DNA from: Nageia nagi
Lineage: Eukaryota > Pinophyta
Length of the DNA: 64,000 bases
Assembly: GCA_050084985.1 (NCBI GenBank)
Contig: JBITNC010000001.1
Coordinates: 40,238,001 to 40,302,000, forward strand
Reading direction: 5' to 3'
Translations under genes and position numbers: made by a program
Notes under the pieces: generated by a model
The model's input: only the letters and a program-made list of their open reading frames with translations
Told to the model about the DNA's origin: nothing
Database searches by the model: none
Shown: positions 1 to 10,593 of the stretch, piece by piece
Layout of the letters: each line of letters starts with the position of its first letter
Numbering within the stretch: the stretch's first letter is position 1

Positions 1-700
1 CAAATCTACCTCAAGATAGCATGGAAAACTAAGAATGTAAATAATATTACATGTATAATTATTCATTCTCATAATAATGTAATAAGAGTCACTCATACTG
101 TTAAACTATTTACAAGTTTGAATGCATAGAAAGTTTATGTTGTAAGGGTTTATTCATAAGTGTTTCATAATATCAAAGAGTTTTAAGGGCATATTTTAAC
201 TATAGCTATAAAGAATATATCCTCTAATAATAGAGTTCTATTAAACTATATCCTTGTGCAACATAATATTATCTCCACTAGAATATTCTCCATGTTTGAA
301 ATTTCCTACTTTAATATAAGTATTTGAAAGTAGAACATAAGATGTAATATATTTAGGCTTTGAAAAAAAAAGGATTATTTCCATAAATACTCTTAGTCCT
401 AAATTCTTATGATTTTCAAGCATTAAGTAGAGATATGCATACATCCATTTCAAGTTCCATGGGAATTGTGGTAATGATATTTAAATATTCCTCAAGATAG
501 CATAAACAACCAAGGTGGTTTGCAATGCATGCATAATGCTAGAGTCTTTTTTTAAAAAATTATTTTATGCATATCTTGCAATAATTGTAGTCTATGATAC
601 TATATTTTCATAATGCATATTATCAAACAATTCTTAGTATCTATGCATTTGAATGTTTATATTTTATTGTAGGAGGAAATTACAACTTGACAATATGCAA
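1..700. repeat. Dispersed, partly tandem repeat family, copy 1
   Basis: Two related segments start near 8 and 488, each around the motif CCTCAAGATAGC. They are followed by stretches such as TAATAAGAGT(C/T)ACTCAT and a later 'TTTAAGG(G/A)CAT' block. The same order of motifs recurs at 15545-16010, so this is a repeat family present on both sides of element A, with a spacing of roughly 360-480 bp between units. The segments are degenerate, and I judged similarity by eye. No coding potential is seen; the 70-codon minus-strand frame at 241-453 is not convincing. It could be part of an old satellite or of an unrecognised element. Confidence 0.5.
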
Positions 701-1021
701 AGTGAAACTCTCCTCAAGAAAGGAAATAGAAAGATATGATAGATAATTGAGTATGTTATAAAAAGTAAGGATCTAATAATAGATAAGTTGTGTACTAATA
801 AGTACTTGAAATTTATTATTATTTTTTAATAGTAACTTTGATTTGGGAATATTATAATTGATTGTGGTCTTGTTGATGACTATGGTGAATTTTAGAAACA
901 TTGAACGTTAGATGCATGCGATCTTATCTAGTGAGTGAGGAAGCCAAAAAAGATGAAAACTAACATAATTGAATATAATGGAGATAATAATATAAATGAT
1001 GAATTGAATTAATATTTAGCT

Positions 1022-1192
1022 AAAGAACCTAATGATGCTTTGGCAAATGATCTTGATGATGCTTTGGTTGATGAGATTGACTATGCTTTGGCTCATGAGC
1101 TTGATGATAGTTTGGCCAATGAGATTGATGATGGTGCCCAATGTATAGGTGATTATGTTAGGTCATCACATATTTCAAACTCTATAAATTGA
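1022..1192 (+). pseudogene. Acidic repeat ORF fragment (possible exon of the transposase-like locus)
   Basis: An open stretch of 56 codons ends at TGA 1190-1192. It contains four tandem 24-bp units (about 1034-1129), each encoding a variant of DALANDLD, so the product would be strongly acidic. The unit keeps the codon frame in all four copies, which suggests it was once coding. It lies about 1 kb upstream of the transposase-like fragment at 2246-2314 and could be an upstream exon of the same decayed gene, but no splice site proves this. No family is recognised from this stretch alone. It could also be a chance open frame in a short minisatellite. Confidence 0.35.
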
Positions 1193-2245
1193 ATAATTAG
1201 AGGTACAATATAATTATTAATGAATGTGAGCAACATATATAAGGTGAATATCATTGCCAATCTACTTAGACAACCCATTACATGAAACACCTTGATATTT
1301 TCATCTTTTTGAAGGATAGTAGTGAGGGATCTTGTCTCTATTGCCTATAAAAATTAGAAAAGAATGCCAATAAATGTTAAAAACTTATTATTGGAAAATG
1401 GTTAAGGTAACTTAAATTTCACATTTTCCACTTTTGAATATTTATACAAATATTACATTGAATAAGATAATGGTTTGATGTAGCAAAATATATAACTTTT
1501 GATAGAATGAGGAAATGGTGATAATGACCAATGTCAAACCATGGCATAATCATAAGAATTTACTTGTGAAAAAGTTATATAATAAGTATAATAACAAAAA
1601 TATATACTTACACATCCCTCACATCATCTACCATAAGTATATTAGGATGTATTTTTGAAAAGGAGAAGCAACACTAACTTTGAGGTAAGTAATACTCATT
1701 TTTGTTATGGTAGTTCATATCATTGTTATATTCATGTGAATTTTATAAATCATCTTTCTCTACCTAATGGATTTATATACTATTTTCATCATTACATCCT
1801 AAGAGATTAGGTAAAGTAAAAAATAAAATATATCTTATCGATCTATTATGCACATTATCGATAAAAAAATATATGTTCAATTGTAATATAAAATGGTATT
1901 TTATCATACTCATCCATTATATGTGACAAACATAGATATAATATTTTATCATATGACTTATCTCTATGTCTCTCCAACTACATATCCTTGCATACAAAGA
2001 GATAAATAAATTAAAAAATTTTACTACTAAGGGTACTTGTGTAGATAATAGCTCATAAAAAGAAGGATGAATCTTTTATGATACTATAAGTTGTATAAAA
2101 AATTACAAGTGACATTACATTAACAATAGTAACTTGAAACCATCATCACATCATTTTTTAACATATTCCTAGTTAATTATGCACATAATATTTTCATAAT
2201 GATGTAATATTAGTTACATTTGGGATTTTTGTAAATCAAGATTTT
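1193..2245. other. AT-rich sequence without recognisable gene
   Basis: About 1 kb of AT-rich DNA between the acidic repeat fragment and the transposase-like fragment. I see no continuous reading frame, no terminal repeats and no RNA gene. It may include introns of the decayed transposase-like locus: the sequence just before 2246 has a T-rich run followed by AAATCAAG, which could be an old acceptor site. That is weak evidence. Confidence 0.4.
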
Positions 2246-2314
2246 ATGAATGATGCCCTTGCCCAGGTTTTAGGATCCAAAAGAGTGGGTTGAGTTTAAG
2301 GTGTTTACAAAGGT
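2246..2314 (+). pseudogene. Plant transposase-like fragment (Ptta/En-Spm type), left half
   Basis: The frame reads NDALAQVLGSKRVG, then two stop-converted Arg-like positions, then GVYKGV. This resembles the conserved 'QVLG..R.GRVRGVGKGV' segment in the C-terminal half of plant Ptta/En-Spm transposase proteins (Pfam Transposase_24). Element A interrupts the frame at its target site GTATC. The same frame continues in phase on the far side at 14644, counting one copy of the target duplication. The two stops are TGA and TAA at expected Arg/Val-rich positions. Family assignment is from memory of the motif and needs a profile search. Confidence 0.5.
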
Positions 2315-2319
2315 GTATC

Positions 2320-3721
2320 TGATGAGACTCAAAATAGTCTCATTTTTGATGCATTTATTTAATGTTTTAAGGACATTTGGAACATTATTATGCCTTGAAT
2401 GATATTACTAATTGTTATAAACTATCTAATTTAATATTGAATGCATATTTGTTTGATCTTTCATTTATTAGTGTTATTTGTAATTTTGATGCATGAAAAT
2501 TACTATTTGTGTTTGAATAATGTTTGCTGAGAACATATTTTGATTCCTCATAAGAATAATGGTTGCAAGTATCAAGTTTCTAGCTCTAGAGTAATCTGAT
2601 TGAGAGATCCAGAAAGCGACTTAAGTCTAGCTCTAGAAAGTGACTCAAGTCTGGCTCTAGAAATTGACTTAAGTCTAGCACCAAAAAGTGACTTAAGTCT
2701 AGCTCTAGAAACTATTTCTAGGCTCAGTTCCAGAAACCATGGCTCCAGAAAGGCTCCTAAATTATGGCTCTAGAAAGGTTCCTAAAATGTAGCTCTAGAA
2801 AGGTTCCTAAAATGTAGCTCTAGAAAGGCTCCTGAATTATAGCTCCAGAAAGGTTCCTGAAATGTAGCTCTAAAAAGGTTCCTAAAATGTAGCTCTAGAA
2901 AGGCTCCTAAATTATAGCTCCAGAAAGGTTCTTGAAATGTAGCTCCAAAAAGTTTCCTAAAATGTAGCTCCAAAAAGGCTCCTAAATTATAGCTCTAGAA
3001 ATATAGAAGAATCAGACATACAAAGTTAAGATGATAGCTACATCAAAGATAAAGAAGAAATGTGGATCAGTTAGAGAAATTAGAGGAGCTAGAGAAGAAG
3101 TTAAGTAGACTTATTTCAATTTGGAACTAGTCTTAAGGACAAAGTAACTAATTCTATTCTAGACTTGATCTTTGCAGAATTATCTCTAGAATATTAGCAA
3201 ACAGTGTAGGATAAGATGGATTGTATGACCCAAATGAATAGATCAAGTAGGATATATTTAGAATGTTTAGTTAAAAAGCATTAATGAGCCTATTAGAATA
3301 AATAAGAGACTTTGTGATAGAAAAGGGGGTGGGCTTTTGTAATCAAATTGTATCAATTCATTTGGAAAATCAGTAAAATAGTGTGACAGTTCTTCAACAT
3401 TATGTTTAATTGTGAGTCTCGACTGGGAAGAGGGGGCCCACTCCTACTGGTTGAGGTCTCTTATTTGTTTTCATGTTAATTTCCAATTTTATATAAGTAT
3501 TTAATATTAGCTTAGTGTGAGTGTTTAACTCCATTTCCTTCAGTTTACTGCAACTTTATCTTTTTATTTTAATTCCTACAAGTTTGAATTTAACATTATT
3601 GTGTGATTGCAATTTGAATTTTTCAAGTAGAACAAGGGATAAAATAGAGTCCTCAACTGCATATAGCCTTGTACACCAACTCAGGATTGACAAAATTAAA
3701 TGATGAATTGATGCCTCATCA
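2320..3721 (+). repeat. 5' LTR of element A
   Basis: 1402 bp from TGATGAGACTC to GCCTCATCA. It matches 13243-14643 along its whole length. In two stretches compared by eye (about 245 and 320 bp) I counted roughly 15 and 11 differences, mostly transitions. The central part, 2579-3000, is a tandem array. The LTR would supply promoter and polyadenylation signals, but I could not place a TATA box reliably in such AT-rich sequence. Confidence 0.95.
2579..3000. repeat. AGCTC(C/T)AGAAA tandem array inside the 5' LTR
   Basis: About sixteen units share the core AGCTC(C/T)AGAAA. The first part has roughly 26-bp units ending GACTTAAGTCT. From about 2735 the units are near 25 bp and end in GGTTCCTAAAATGT or GGCTCCTAAATTAT. 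Many units differ only by CCAG versus CTAG, a C-to-T change in a CHG context. The 63-codon minus-strand frame here merely translates the repeat and is not a gene. The same array occurs in the 3' LTR. Confidence 0.85.
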
Positions 3722-3725
3722 TTTT

Positions 3726-3744
3726 TGGTGCCATTACTGGGGAA
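3726..3744 (+). promoter_or_regulatory. Primer binding site of element A (tRNA-Asp type, decayed)
   Basis: Four bases after the LTR comes TGGTGCCATTACTGGGGAA. The usual plant tRNA-Asp primer site begins TGGCGCCGTTGCCGGGGA. The four differences are all C-to-T or G-to-A, and three of them destroy a CG dinucleotide. Position next to the LTR and the match support the assignment. Confidence 0.85.
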
Positions 3745-3937
3745 GGTGTTAGTTAGGACTAGTGACAACAATTCTTGTAGTAGGACTCCTACCAGTACCA
3801 TAGTAGAAATTATGTGTAGCCATGTTTCCTCAAAGGGGATCTTTGAGTGGTCTCGAGTAGCAGCCATACAAGAGTTCTTTGATCAAACTATTTTGAACTT
3901 ACTTAGATTTGTTTTCAAATTTAATTATTTAGAATGA

Positions 3938-6140
3938 ATGAATAGACCTAGAGATGAGAGGGGGAGATTTATTAATAGTAGAGGTAGGAGTAGTAGAGGT
4001 AGAGGTCACACTCCAATAAGACCCCCCAAAGAAGACCTATTGATTTAGGTAGAGCTACCTCATCACAACAAGCTAAAATTGTTGAGGAAAGTCCTAGTGT
4101 TATTGAGCAATCTTTATCAGCTAAAATTGAAGAAAATTCATAGTCACAATCATCAAAAGAACAAGATCCTAGACATCTTGAAAAAGAATTAATTGAAGAA
4201 AAAGCTCTTGAACAATCTACAGAAGTTGGTGTTTCAGAAAGTCAAGTACAAGAATCTATTTTTAGTAGTCCAAAACCAAGAAGATTTGTAAGATTTTTTG
4301 AAGTTTCTTCACCATTACACATCTAGATTCCTTTAAGTGATATAGATTTTGAAGCTGAAAGGGAAGAAGCAAAAAGACCTTTTGGAATTTTTAGTGAAAC
4401 AAGCTTCTTTCCTAAAAATTGGAAAGCAACTTTTGTCAATCCATTATATACTATGTCAGGAGGTACGGGTAGTACTACTACTACTAGAGGTAGTGGGGAG
4501 GAGGAGCAAATCCATAAAATCCAAATAGGACCTTCTCTTTTCCCATCCTAATTGCTCCAGGAGTTGATGCCCCAATGAAGAATATTTCACCATTAGTGTT
4601 ACCCAACTTTAGAGGTCTTCCAAATGAAGATCTTGATCAGTTCTTGTTTGAATTTATAATCATATGTAAGACATATGATTATGAATTAGATAATCAAAAA
4701 GTTGAAACTCTTTCCTTCTACCTTGAAGGATAATGCAATGAGATGGTTCATGGGACTTCCACCAGATTCTATCACCACTTGGGTAGAAATGGAAAAATTA
4801 TTTTTCGAGAAGTATCAAGAGTATTGCAGAGTCAAGGATAGGAAAGATGAACTATTCAGAATTAAGCAAGAAGAAATAGAAAGCTTGGAGGATTATTTGG
4901 ATTGGTTCCTTTTTGTGCAAAAAAGGGTAGGAACTAACCTTGATCCTAATTTTGTTAAGACAATATTTTTGAGAGGATTTTTAGAATCATCCCTTGATGT
5001 TTTGAATCTAATGGGAAGAGGAAATATCTATACATTAGATTTGGATGAGATTATTGAGTTGTGCACAAATTACTCAAGGACCAAAACTCCTACTCGCAAG
5101 ATGAAAGTTCACACTAAGGATGGTGTGGTTAGTGAACTTATTGAAGAATTGGCCAATTTCAAAACTAAAATTTTGTTGGAATTGAAGCAATTAAAGGGAG
5201 CAATAAATAAGGTAGCTAAAGCAAAAGATCCACAAGACTCTCAAGACTCATTAGCTGTCTATTGTCCAAGGTGTAAGAAGAAGCATGCACTTCATGAATG
5301 TCCTCTCAACAAGATAGAAATATGTGGATTATGTCAGCAAAATCATAAGACAGATGACTATGAATGTTTAATAGTAGCCTAAATGTCATTGGCAAGTATG
5401 ATAAGAGATGCAAGCTATGTTGCACCAAGAGGAAACAATAATTTTCAAGGCTCCACAAGGCCTTATTTTCAACCTTGGTGGAATATGAAGTTTCCACCCA
5501 ATATGATGCCATATCCTCCATGGATGTCAAATCAGGATTGGACATAATCCGGTTAAAATCAATAGTGGGGAGGACCATGGAATAATCACTCTAGTTGGAA
5601 TCAGTCCAATTGGAATCAAGGAAGTCATCCAAATTAGAATCAAGGAAATCACCCAAGTTGGAATCAAGGAAATCAATTTGGTTAGAACCAAGGAAATCAA
5701 CAAAGAAAATGGAGTCAAAACACTCAATAATAACAAGCATTATTACCAAGACCAACTCAAATAAGTCAATGCCAAATACTACCAAAATAGCCTACACTTC
5801 CAGCATAACCTATTCCAAATCCCAACAATAGGCAAGCCACCTATCAAATTGATTAGAATGATACTACCTCAATTAATGTCATACAATGTGATGAGATTCA
5901 ACTAAGATTTGGAAGGAAGATAATAGAATTTGCTCCACTAGTAAAAATAATAGATTTGGATCCACTAGTAATCATAAAGGTAAATAATACAGAATCTGAA
6001 CACATTATTGAAAGTCTAGCCCAAAAAGTGGTCCAAAAGCAAAAGGAAGAATAGATTCCATATCTTGAAAGGTTAGTAATCAAACTAATTGAAAAAGAAT
6101 CTGAATTACTTAGAGAATTAAAAAAGCTCAATATATCCAT
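3938..6140 (+). pseudogene. gag: Element A gag remnant with zinc knuckles and WNQ-rich tail
   Basis: The reading starts at ATG 3938 with an Arg/Gly-rich stretch (MNRPRDERGRF) and continues through several frame changes. The capsid-like retrotransposon gag domain is clearest at about 4560-5130, including LKDNAMRWFMGLPP at 4717-4758 and a SLEDYLDWF segment. A long open stretch runs 4702-5382. Two Cys-His clusters follow at 5258-5370: CPRCKKKHALHEC, and CGLC followed by H and C. Next comes a linker with repeated SWNQGN-like units (about 5580-5710) where TAG sits at Trp positions. A frameshift near 4700 separates the N-terminal half of the capsid domain from the rest, and stops occur near 4141, 4324 and 5545. 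It would form the particle core but is clearly dead. Confidence 0.85.
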
Positions 6141-6144
6141 TCCA

Positions 6145-6665
6145 ATGTTACAAGCAATTCAAGAAGTTCTAGAATTAAACAAGCTTGTGAAAGAGTTATG
6201 CATTAGAAAAGGAGGAAGAAAGAGGAAAATTTATCCAAAAACCATTCATGTAGATGGTAAGGTGGCTGAACTACTATCTGGTAAGATAATTAATCCCAAG
6301 TATAGAGATCCTGGTACTCTAATTATCACATATATATTAAAGGAACCAAAATTCCAAATGTATTGATTGACTTGGGAGTAGTAATTAATGTTATAACTAT
6401 AGACTTGATAGAGGAATTATCATTATCAAAGATCAGACCAACAATAATAATTTTACAATTGGCAGATCAGTCTACAGCTACACCAAAAGGAGTAATTGAT
6501 GATATACAAATCACTATAGATTCATGGGAATATCCAACAAATTTTTTGGTATTAAAGATAAAAGGAAATAATGGATATCCTGTAATCTTAGGTAGAACAT
6601 GGTTAGGAATTGCAGTAGCATTTATCAATTGTAGATTTGGAGATACGATAATTTTTAATGGATGA
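6145..6665 (+). pseudogene. Element A aspartic protease remnant
   Basis: Two overlapping frames carry this domain. The first (6145-6366) is the lysine-rich linker before protease. The second (6363-6665) has the active-site-like LIDLGVVINV, where D-L-G stands for the usual D-[ST]-G as in Athila and related plant elements, and later VILGRTWLGIAVAFINCRFG, the second conserved block of gypsy proteases. A one-base shift near 6340 breaks the frame just before the active site. The enzyme would have cleaved the Gag-Pol polyprotein. Downstream, 6666-7174 is an acidic linker to RT with scattered stops. Confidence 0.8.
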
Positions 6666-7174
6666 AATATGAAAACTATCTCTTTGTATCCTCCTGCTCA
6701 ACCTGCTCTTGAGTACCAAGGATAGTTATGGATTGTTGAACCTGAACTTGATGGAGCTAAAATATTTGCAGCCTTGGCCACAATTGCAATTCAAGAACAT
6801 GTGGAAGAACTGGAAGAAAGTCCTAAGGAAATAAGTTGTGAACAACAAATGGGAGAGCTAAAAGAAGAAGACCAAACTTCATCATTGGTAAGTTTTCAAG
6901 TTGTCTTTAACATACCAATTGATGGTCAGACTCACTTTTTATCAGCATTCAGATGTCCACTTACCCATATTATGGCAAAAGGAGAAGCTTTTAGAGAAAG
7001 ACAAAAGTATTTCATTCATTATTCCCACATCATTGTCCTTTGAATTCACTAGTTCAACTTCTAGATCAGAGCAGTTTAATTGCATCAGGAATGAAATCAG
7101 TTTAGATCTTGCTTGGAAAGACACTCAACATAAGTAGCTAGCTAACTTCACAAGAATAAGAAGACACAATCAAA

Positions 7175-8017
7175 ATGTTGAGAGCTCACACAAGAGCATT
7201 TGCTTGGGACTACTCAGACATGAAAGGTATTCATCCTAACATTTGTACTCATCATATTTATATAGATGATTCTAAGCCTGTAAACCAACCTCCTAGGAGA
7301 ATAAACCCATCTCTTAAAGATATTGTGAAAATAGAAATAGAAAAGTTATTGAAAGTAGATTTTATCTATCCTATTTCTAATAGTAGATGGGTTTCACCTC
7401 TAGTGTTGGTACCAAAGAAAAATGGAAAGTGGAGAGTCTGTGTAGACTATAGAACCTTGAATAAAGCCACTCATAGGGATCATTTTCCCTTACCATTTAT
7501 AGATCAGGTGTTGGATAATTTGGCTAAAAAGAAGTACTTTTCATTTTTGGATGGGTTTAGTAGTTATAATAAGATAAAGATTGCAATAGAAGATCAAGAG
7601 AAAACCACTTTTACTTGTCCATGGGGAACATTTGCTTATAAAGTTCTACCTTTTGGGTTGTGTAATGCACTTGCAACTTTTCAAAGAGCTATTCTTGCCA
7701 TATTTTTAGATTTGACAAATGATTGTGTGGAGGTTTATATGGTTGACTTCACAGTCTATGGAAACACATTTAAAGAAGCATTGAAAAATCTAGAAAAAGT
7801 GTTGGTAAGATGTGAAGAACATAATTTATCCCTCAGTTTTGAGAAATGTTTTATGATGGTACAAGAGGTAATTGTACTGGGACACCATATATTAGCTCAA
7901 GGAATTCATGTAGATCCAAAGAAAGTGGAAATCATTAAACAACTTCCAATTTTAGAAACTCAAATAGATGTTAGAAGCTTCCTAGGACATGCTGGTTATT
8001 ACAGAAGATTTATCTAG
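7175..8017 (+). pseudogene. Element A reverse transcriptase, catalytic Asp lost
   Basis: A 280-codon open stretch covers the palm and finger region of a gypsy RT. It starts in the FAWDYSDMKGI connector and has WVSPLVLVPKKNGKWRVCVDYRTLN, the FSFLDGFSSY block, LPFGLCNA and LGH. The catalytic box is YMVDF at codons 188-192 of this frame (7736-7750) instead of YMDDF, so the first Asp of the pair is Val. That needs more than a single C-to-T change, unlike most damage here. The frame ends at TAG 8015-8017, and the same frame continues into the connection domain. The first RT Asp (in FLDG) remains. Confidence 0.9.
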
Positions 8018-8673
8018 AATTTTAGTAAGATTATAGCTCCCCTCTTTGCATTACTGCATAAGGACATAGATTTTGAATGGATAGTTGATTGTGAAGTAGC
8101 TTTTGAGTCTATCAAAGACAAATTGATGATAACTCCAATTTTGAGAGGACCAAATTGGAGCCTTCCTTTCCACATCCATACTAATTCCTCTAATTATGCT
8201 ATTGGAGCAGTTTTGGGACAAGAGGAACAAGATAAGTCTCACTATGCCATTTACTATATTAGCAAGAATTTGGTAGGAGTTGAAAGAATTACACTACCAT
8301 AGAAAAAGAATTTTTGGTAGTAGTATATGCCATAAATAAGTTCAAACATTATATTACTAGATATCAAGTATTTGTACACACTGACCATGCTACAATTAAA
8401 TATCTAATGAACAAGCTAGTAGTAAGCGGAAGGATAATCAAATGGTTATTACTTTTGCAAGAATTCAATGTTACAATTATTTATAAACCTGGTAAAGCTA
8501 ATTTGGTGGTAGACTTCTTATCTAGATTGAATATGGATAGAACTGATGATCTTATGGAGGATTCCTTTCTAGATGAAAAACTTTTTGCTATCTCAGTACA
8601 ATCTCCTTGGTTTGTAGATATAGCAAACTATATTGTCATAGGTAAAACTCCTCCACATTACTCTCCAAAATAG
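8018..8673 (+). pseudogene. Element A gypsy-type RNase H
   Basis: This follows RT directly: connection region (PLFALLHKDIDFEW), then the RNase H domain. The first catalytic block reads HTNSSNYAIGAVLGQ where gypsy elements normally have D-A-S, so this Asp is lost. A frameshift near 8300 precedes EKEFLVVVYAINKF, after which the frame is open from 8314 to 8673 and contains VHTDHATIKYL and KPGKANLVVDFLSR. The rest (to 8673) is the connector to integrase and resembles the Athila connector, with no second RNase H. The enzyme would remove RNA from the RNA:DNA hybrid. Confidence 0.85.
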
Positions 8674-9856
8674 AAAAAGGGTTTGATAAAAGAAAGTGCA
8701 TCATATAAATGGGTGAATGGAATGTTGTTTAAATGTGGTCCTAATCATATTCTTTGAATATGTCTTAGAATAGATGAAGTCTTTGATATTTTTAGAGCTT
8801 GTCATGATGAAACCTCTGGAGGACATTATTCTACCAAGAGGATAATTCAAAAGGTATTAGATGCTAGATACTATTGGTTATCTATGCATAAAGATGTGAA
8901 GAAATATGTGGATCAGTGTGATCAATGTCAAAGAATGGGCAGGCCTACTGTGACAACTCAAATGCTACTTCATCCCCAAGTTGTAATTGAACCATTTGAA
9001 CAATGGGGAATGGACTTTGTGGGACCAATTAGTCCACTCTCATGAGGTAAGAAGCATATTCTAGTTTTTACAGATTACACTACTAAATGGGTAGAAGTAT
9101 GTGCACTTATGCAAGCAAGGAAAGATAAAGTAGCAGATTTTCTATATATAAACATTATGTAGAGGTTTGGAACTCCAAAATTTTTAGTATTAGATCAAGG
9201 ACCTCAGTTTATGTCTCACATGATAAAAATTTTGTTGATCACTATCAGATTACACATAACAAAGCTTCCCCATATCACCCACAAACCAGTGGTTAAGTAG
9301 AAGTTACTAATAAAGAATTAGAAAGGATCTTAACCAAAAGTGTTGCTTCACATAGGAAGGATTGGGTAAATAGACTCCTTGAAGTTGTATGGGCTTATAA
9401 TATCACATGGAAGTCCACAACAGGACTTTCACCTTATGAATTAGTATGTGGAAAGAAACCACTCTTACCAATAGAGTTTGAAATTCAGACTCTTAGAATA
9501 CCTTTAGAAGTGGAGATTGATTTGAATGAGGCCTATAGAGATAGATTGATCCAATTGAGTGCATTAGATGAGCAGAAGATGGAAGCTTTACATCAAACTA
9601 AAATCATTCAGCAACAAAGAAAGATATGGCATGATAAGAATTTTAGGAATATACATTTCAACCCAAGGAATTAGGTTCTCTTGTTTGATTCAAAATATCA
9701 AGATTTCATGAGAAAATTACATACAAGGTGGCTTGGACCTTACAACATCTTGCAGGTATTCAATAATGGAACTATTTAACTTTAGCTAATTGATGGGTCT
9801 AGAAGAACCATGTTGGTCAATGGGCATCAACTTTGACCTTACATTATACCAATGAA
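8674..9856 (+). pseudogene. Element A integrase
   Basis: The domain order is normal. The N-terminal zinc-binding module has its His pair in CHDETSGGHY near 8810-8830 and its Cys pair in QCDQCQ near 8916-8930. The catalytic core has Asp in WGMDFVGP (about 9004-9024), Asp in LDQGPQF (near 9190) and Glu in VEVTNKEL (near 9298). A C-terminal RWLGPYNIL block near 9728-9755 corresponds to the GPF/GPY module of gypsy integrases. Stops occur at 9043, 9160 and elsewhere, and there is a frameshift near 9230. It would insert the cDNA into host DNA. No chromodomain is visible, which fits a non-chromovirus. Confidence 0.85.
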
Positions 9857-10593
9857 TAAAGAACAATTCATTTAGCACTTAAGGATAGCAGATTTGGATT
9901 TGATTGAGGAAGGATCTTCTTCCTCATACAAATCAAATTGATCAACTTTCAAGTAAGAATAAAGATTGAATCTAAATCATCAGAGTCAGTTAGGACTAGT
10001 CATGGTCCTTTAAAAAAAAACACAAATAACAAAAATATGGAATAACAATGTATGTATAGAAATGGATAGTTTAAACTCTTTCTTCTAGCATCAAGAAGCA
10101 TTCTAGACTAGCTCCATAAACTATTTTATGACTAGCTCCAGAAACTAGCTCCAAAAACTATTTTGTAACTAGCTCCAAAAACTATCAAGCATAGCTCTAT
10201 AAAGTGTTTTGAATCTAGCTCTAGAAAGCATGATACATTAGCCTCATAATTACTATCAACTCCAGAATATTCTCTCTCACATGGTCATTATCATCAGCAT
10301 GATTTGGAGTCCATCTGCCATCTAAGGATGTGGCATGATAGGTATGCATTTAATAATTAAATTGATAGTTAAATAATTATGAAATCATTTAAGTCATGAT
10401 AAGTGTTCCAAGGAGTAAATATTTGATCAAGCAAAATAAATGCAAAGGACACCATTTGTAAATTTTGGTACATCAAATGCATGAGAAGTTAATGATACAC
10501 ATCATTAATATTAATGTGAACAATTCAAGGTGACATGCACAAGTAAGTTGAAACACGTAGACATGTTTTTTACATGCATGCACCAAAAGGAAA
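9857..10593 (+). other. Spacer after element A pol, with AGCTCCA(G/A)AAACT repeats
   Basis: The pol frame fades out near 9940. The spacer that follows has no reading frame. At about 10085-10235 it holds six or so short units of CTAGCTCCA(G/A)AAACTATTTTG type, clearly related to the LTR array core. A long purine/pyrimidine-poor AT stretch then leads to the next ORF. A splice acceptor for the downstream ORF could be here, but I cannot identify one. Confidence 0.6.

Noticed and set aside
2782-2973. 63-codon minus-strand frame with repeated ELHFRNLF-like units
   Set aside because: It is the reverse reading of the LTR tandem array and has no start context or family match.
2579-3000. CRISPR-like regularly spaced repeats
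   Set aside because: The units are contiguous minisatellite copies without unique spacers, in plant LTR DNA.
5527-5831. Overlapping minus- and plus-strand frames rich in Leu/Ile or Ser/Lys
   Set aside because: They are other-frame readings of the WNQ-rich gag linker of element A.
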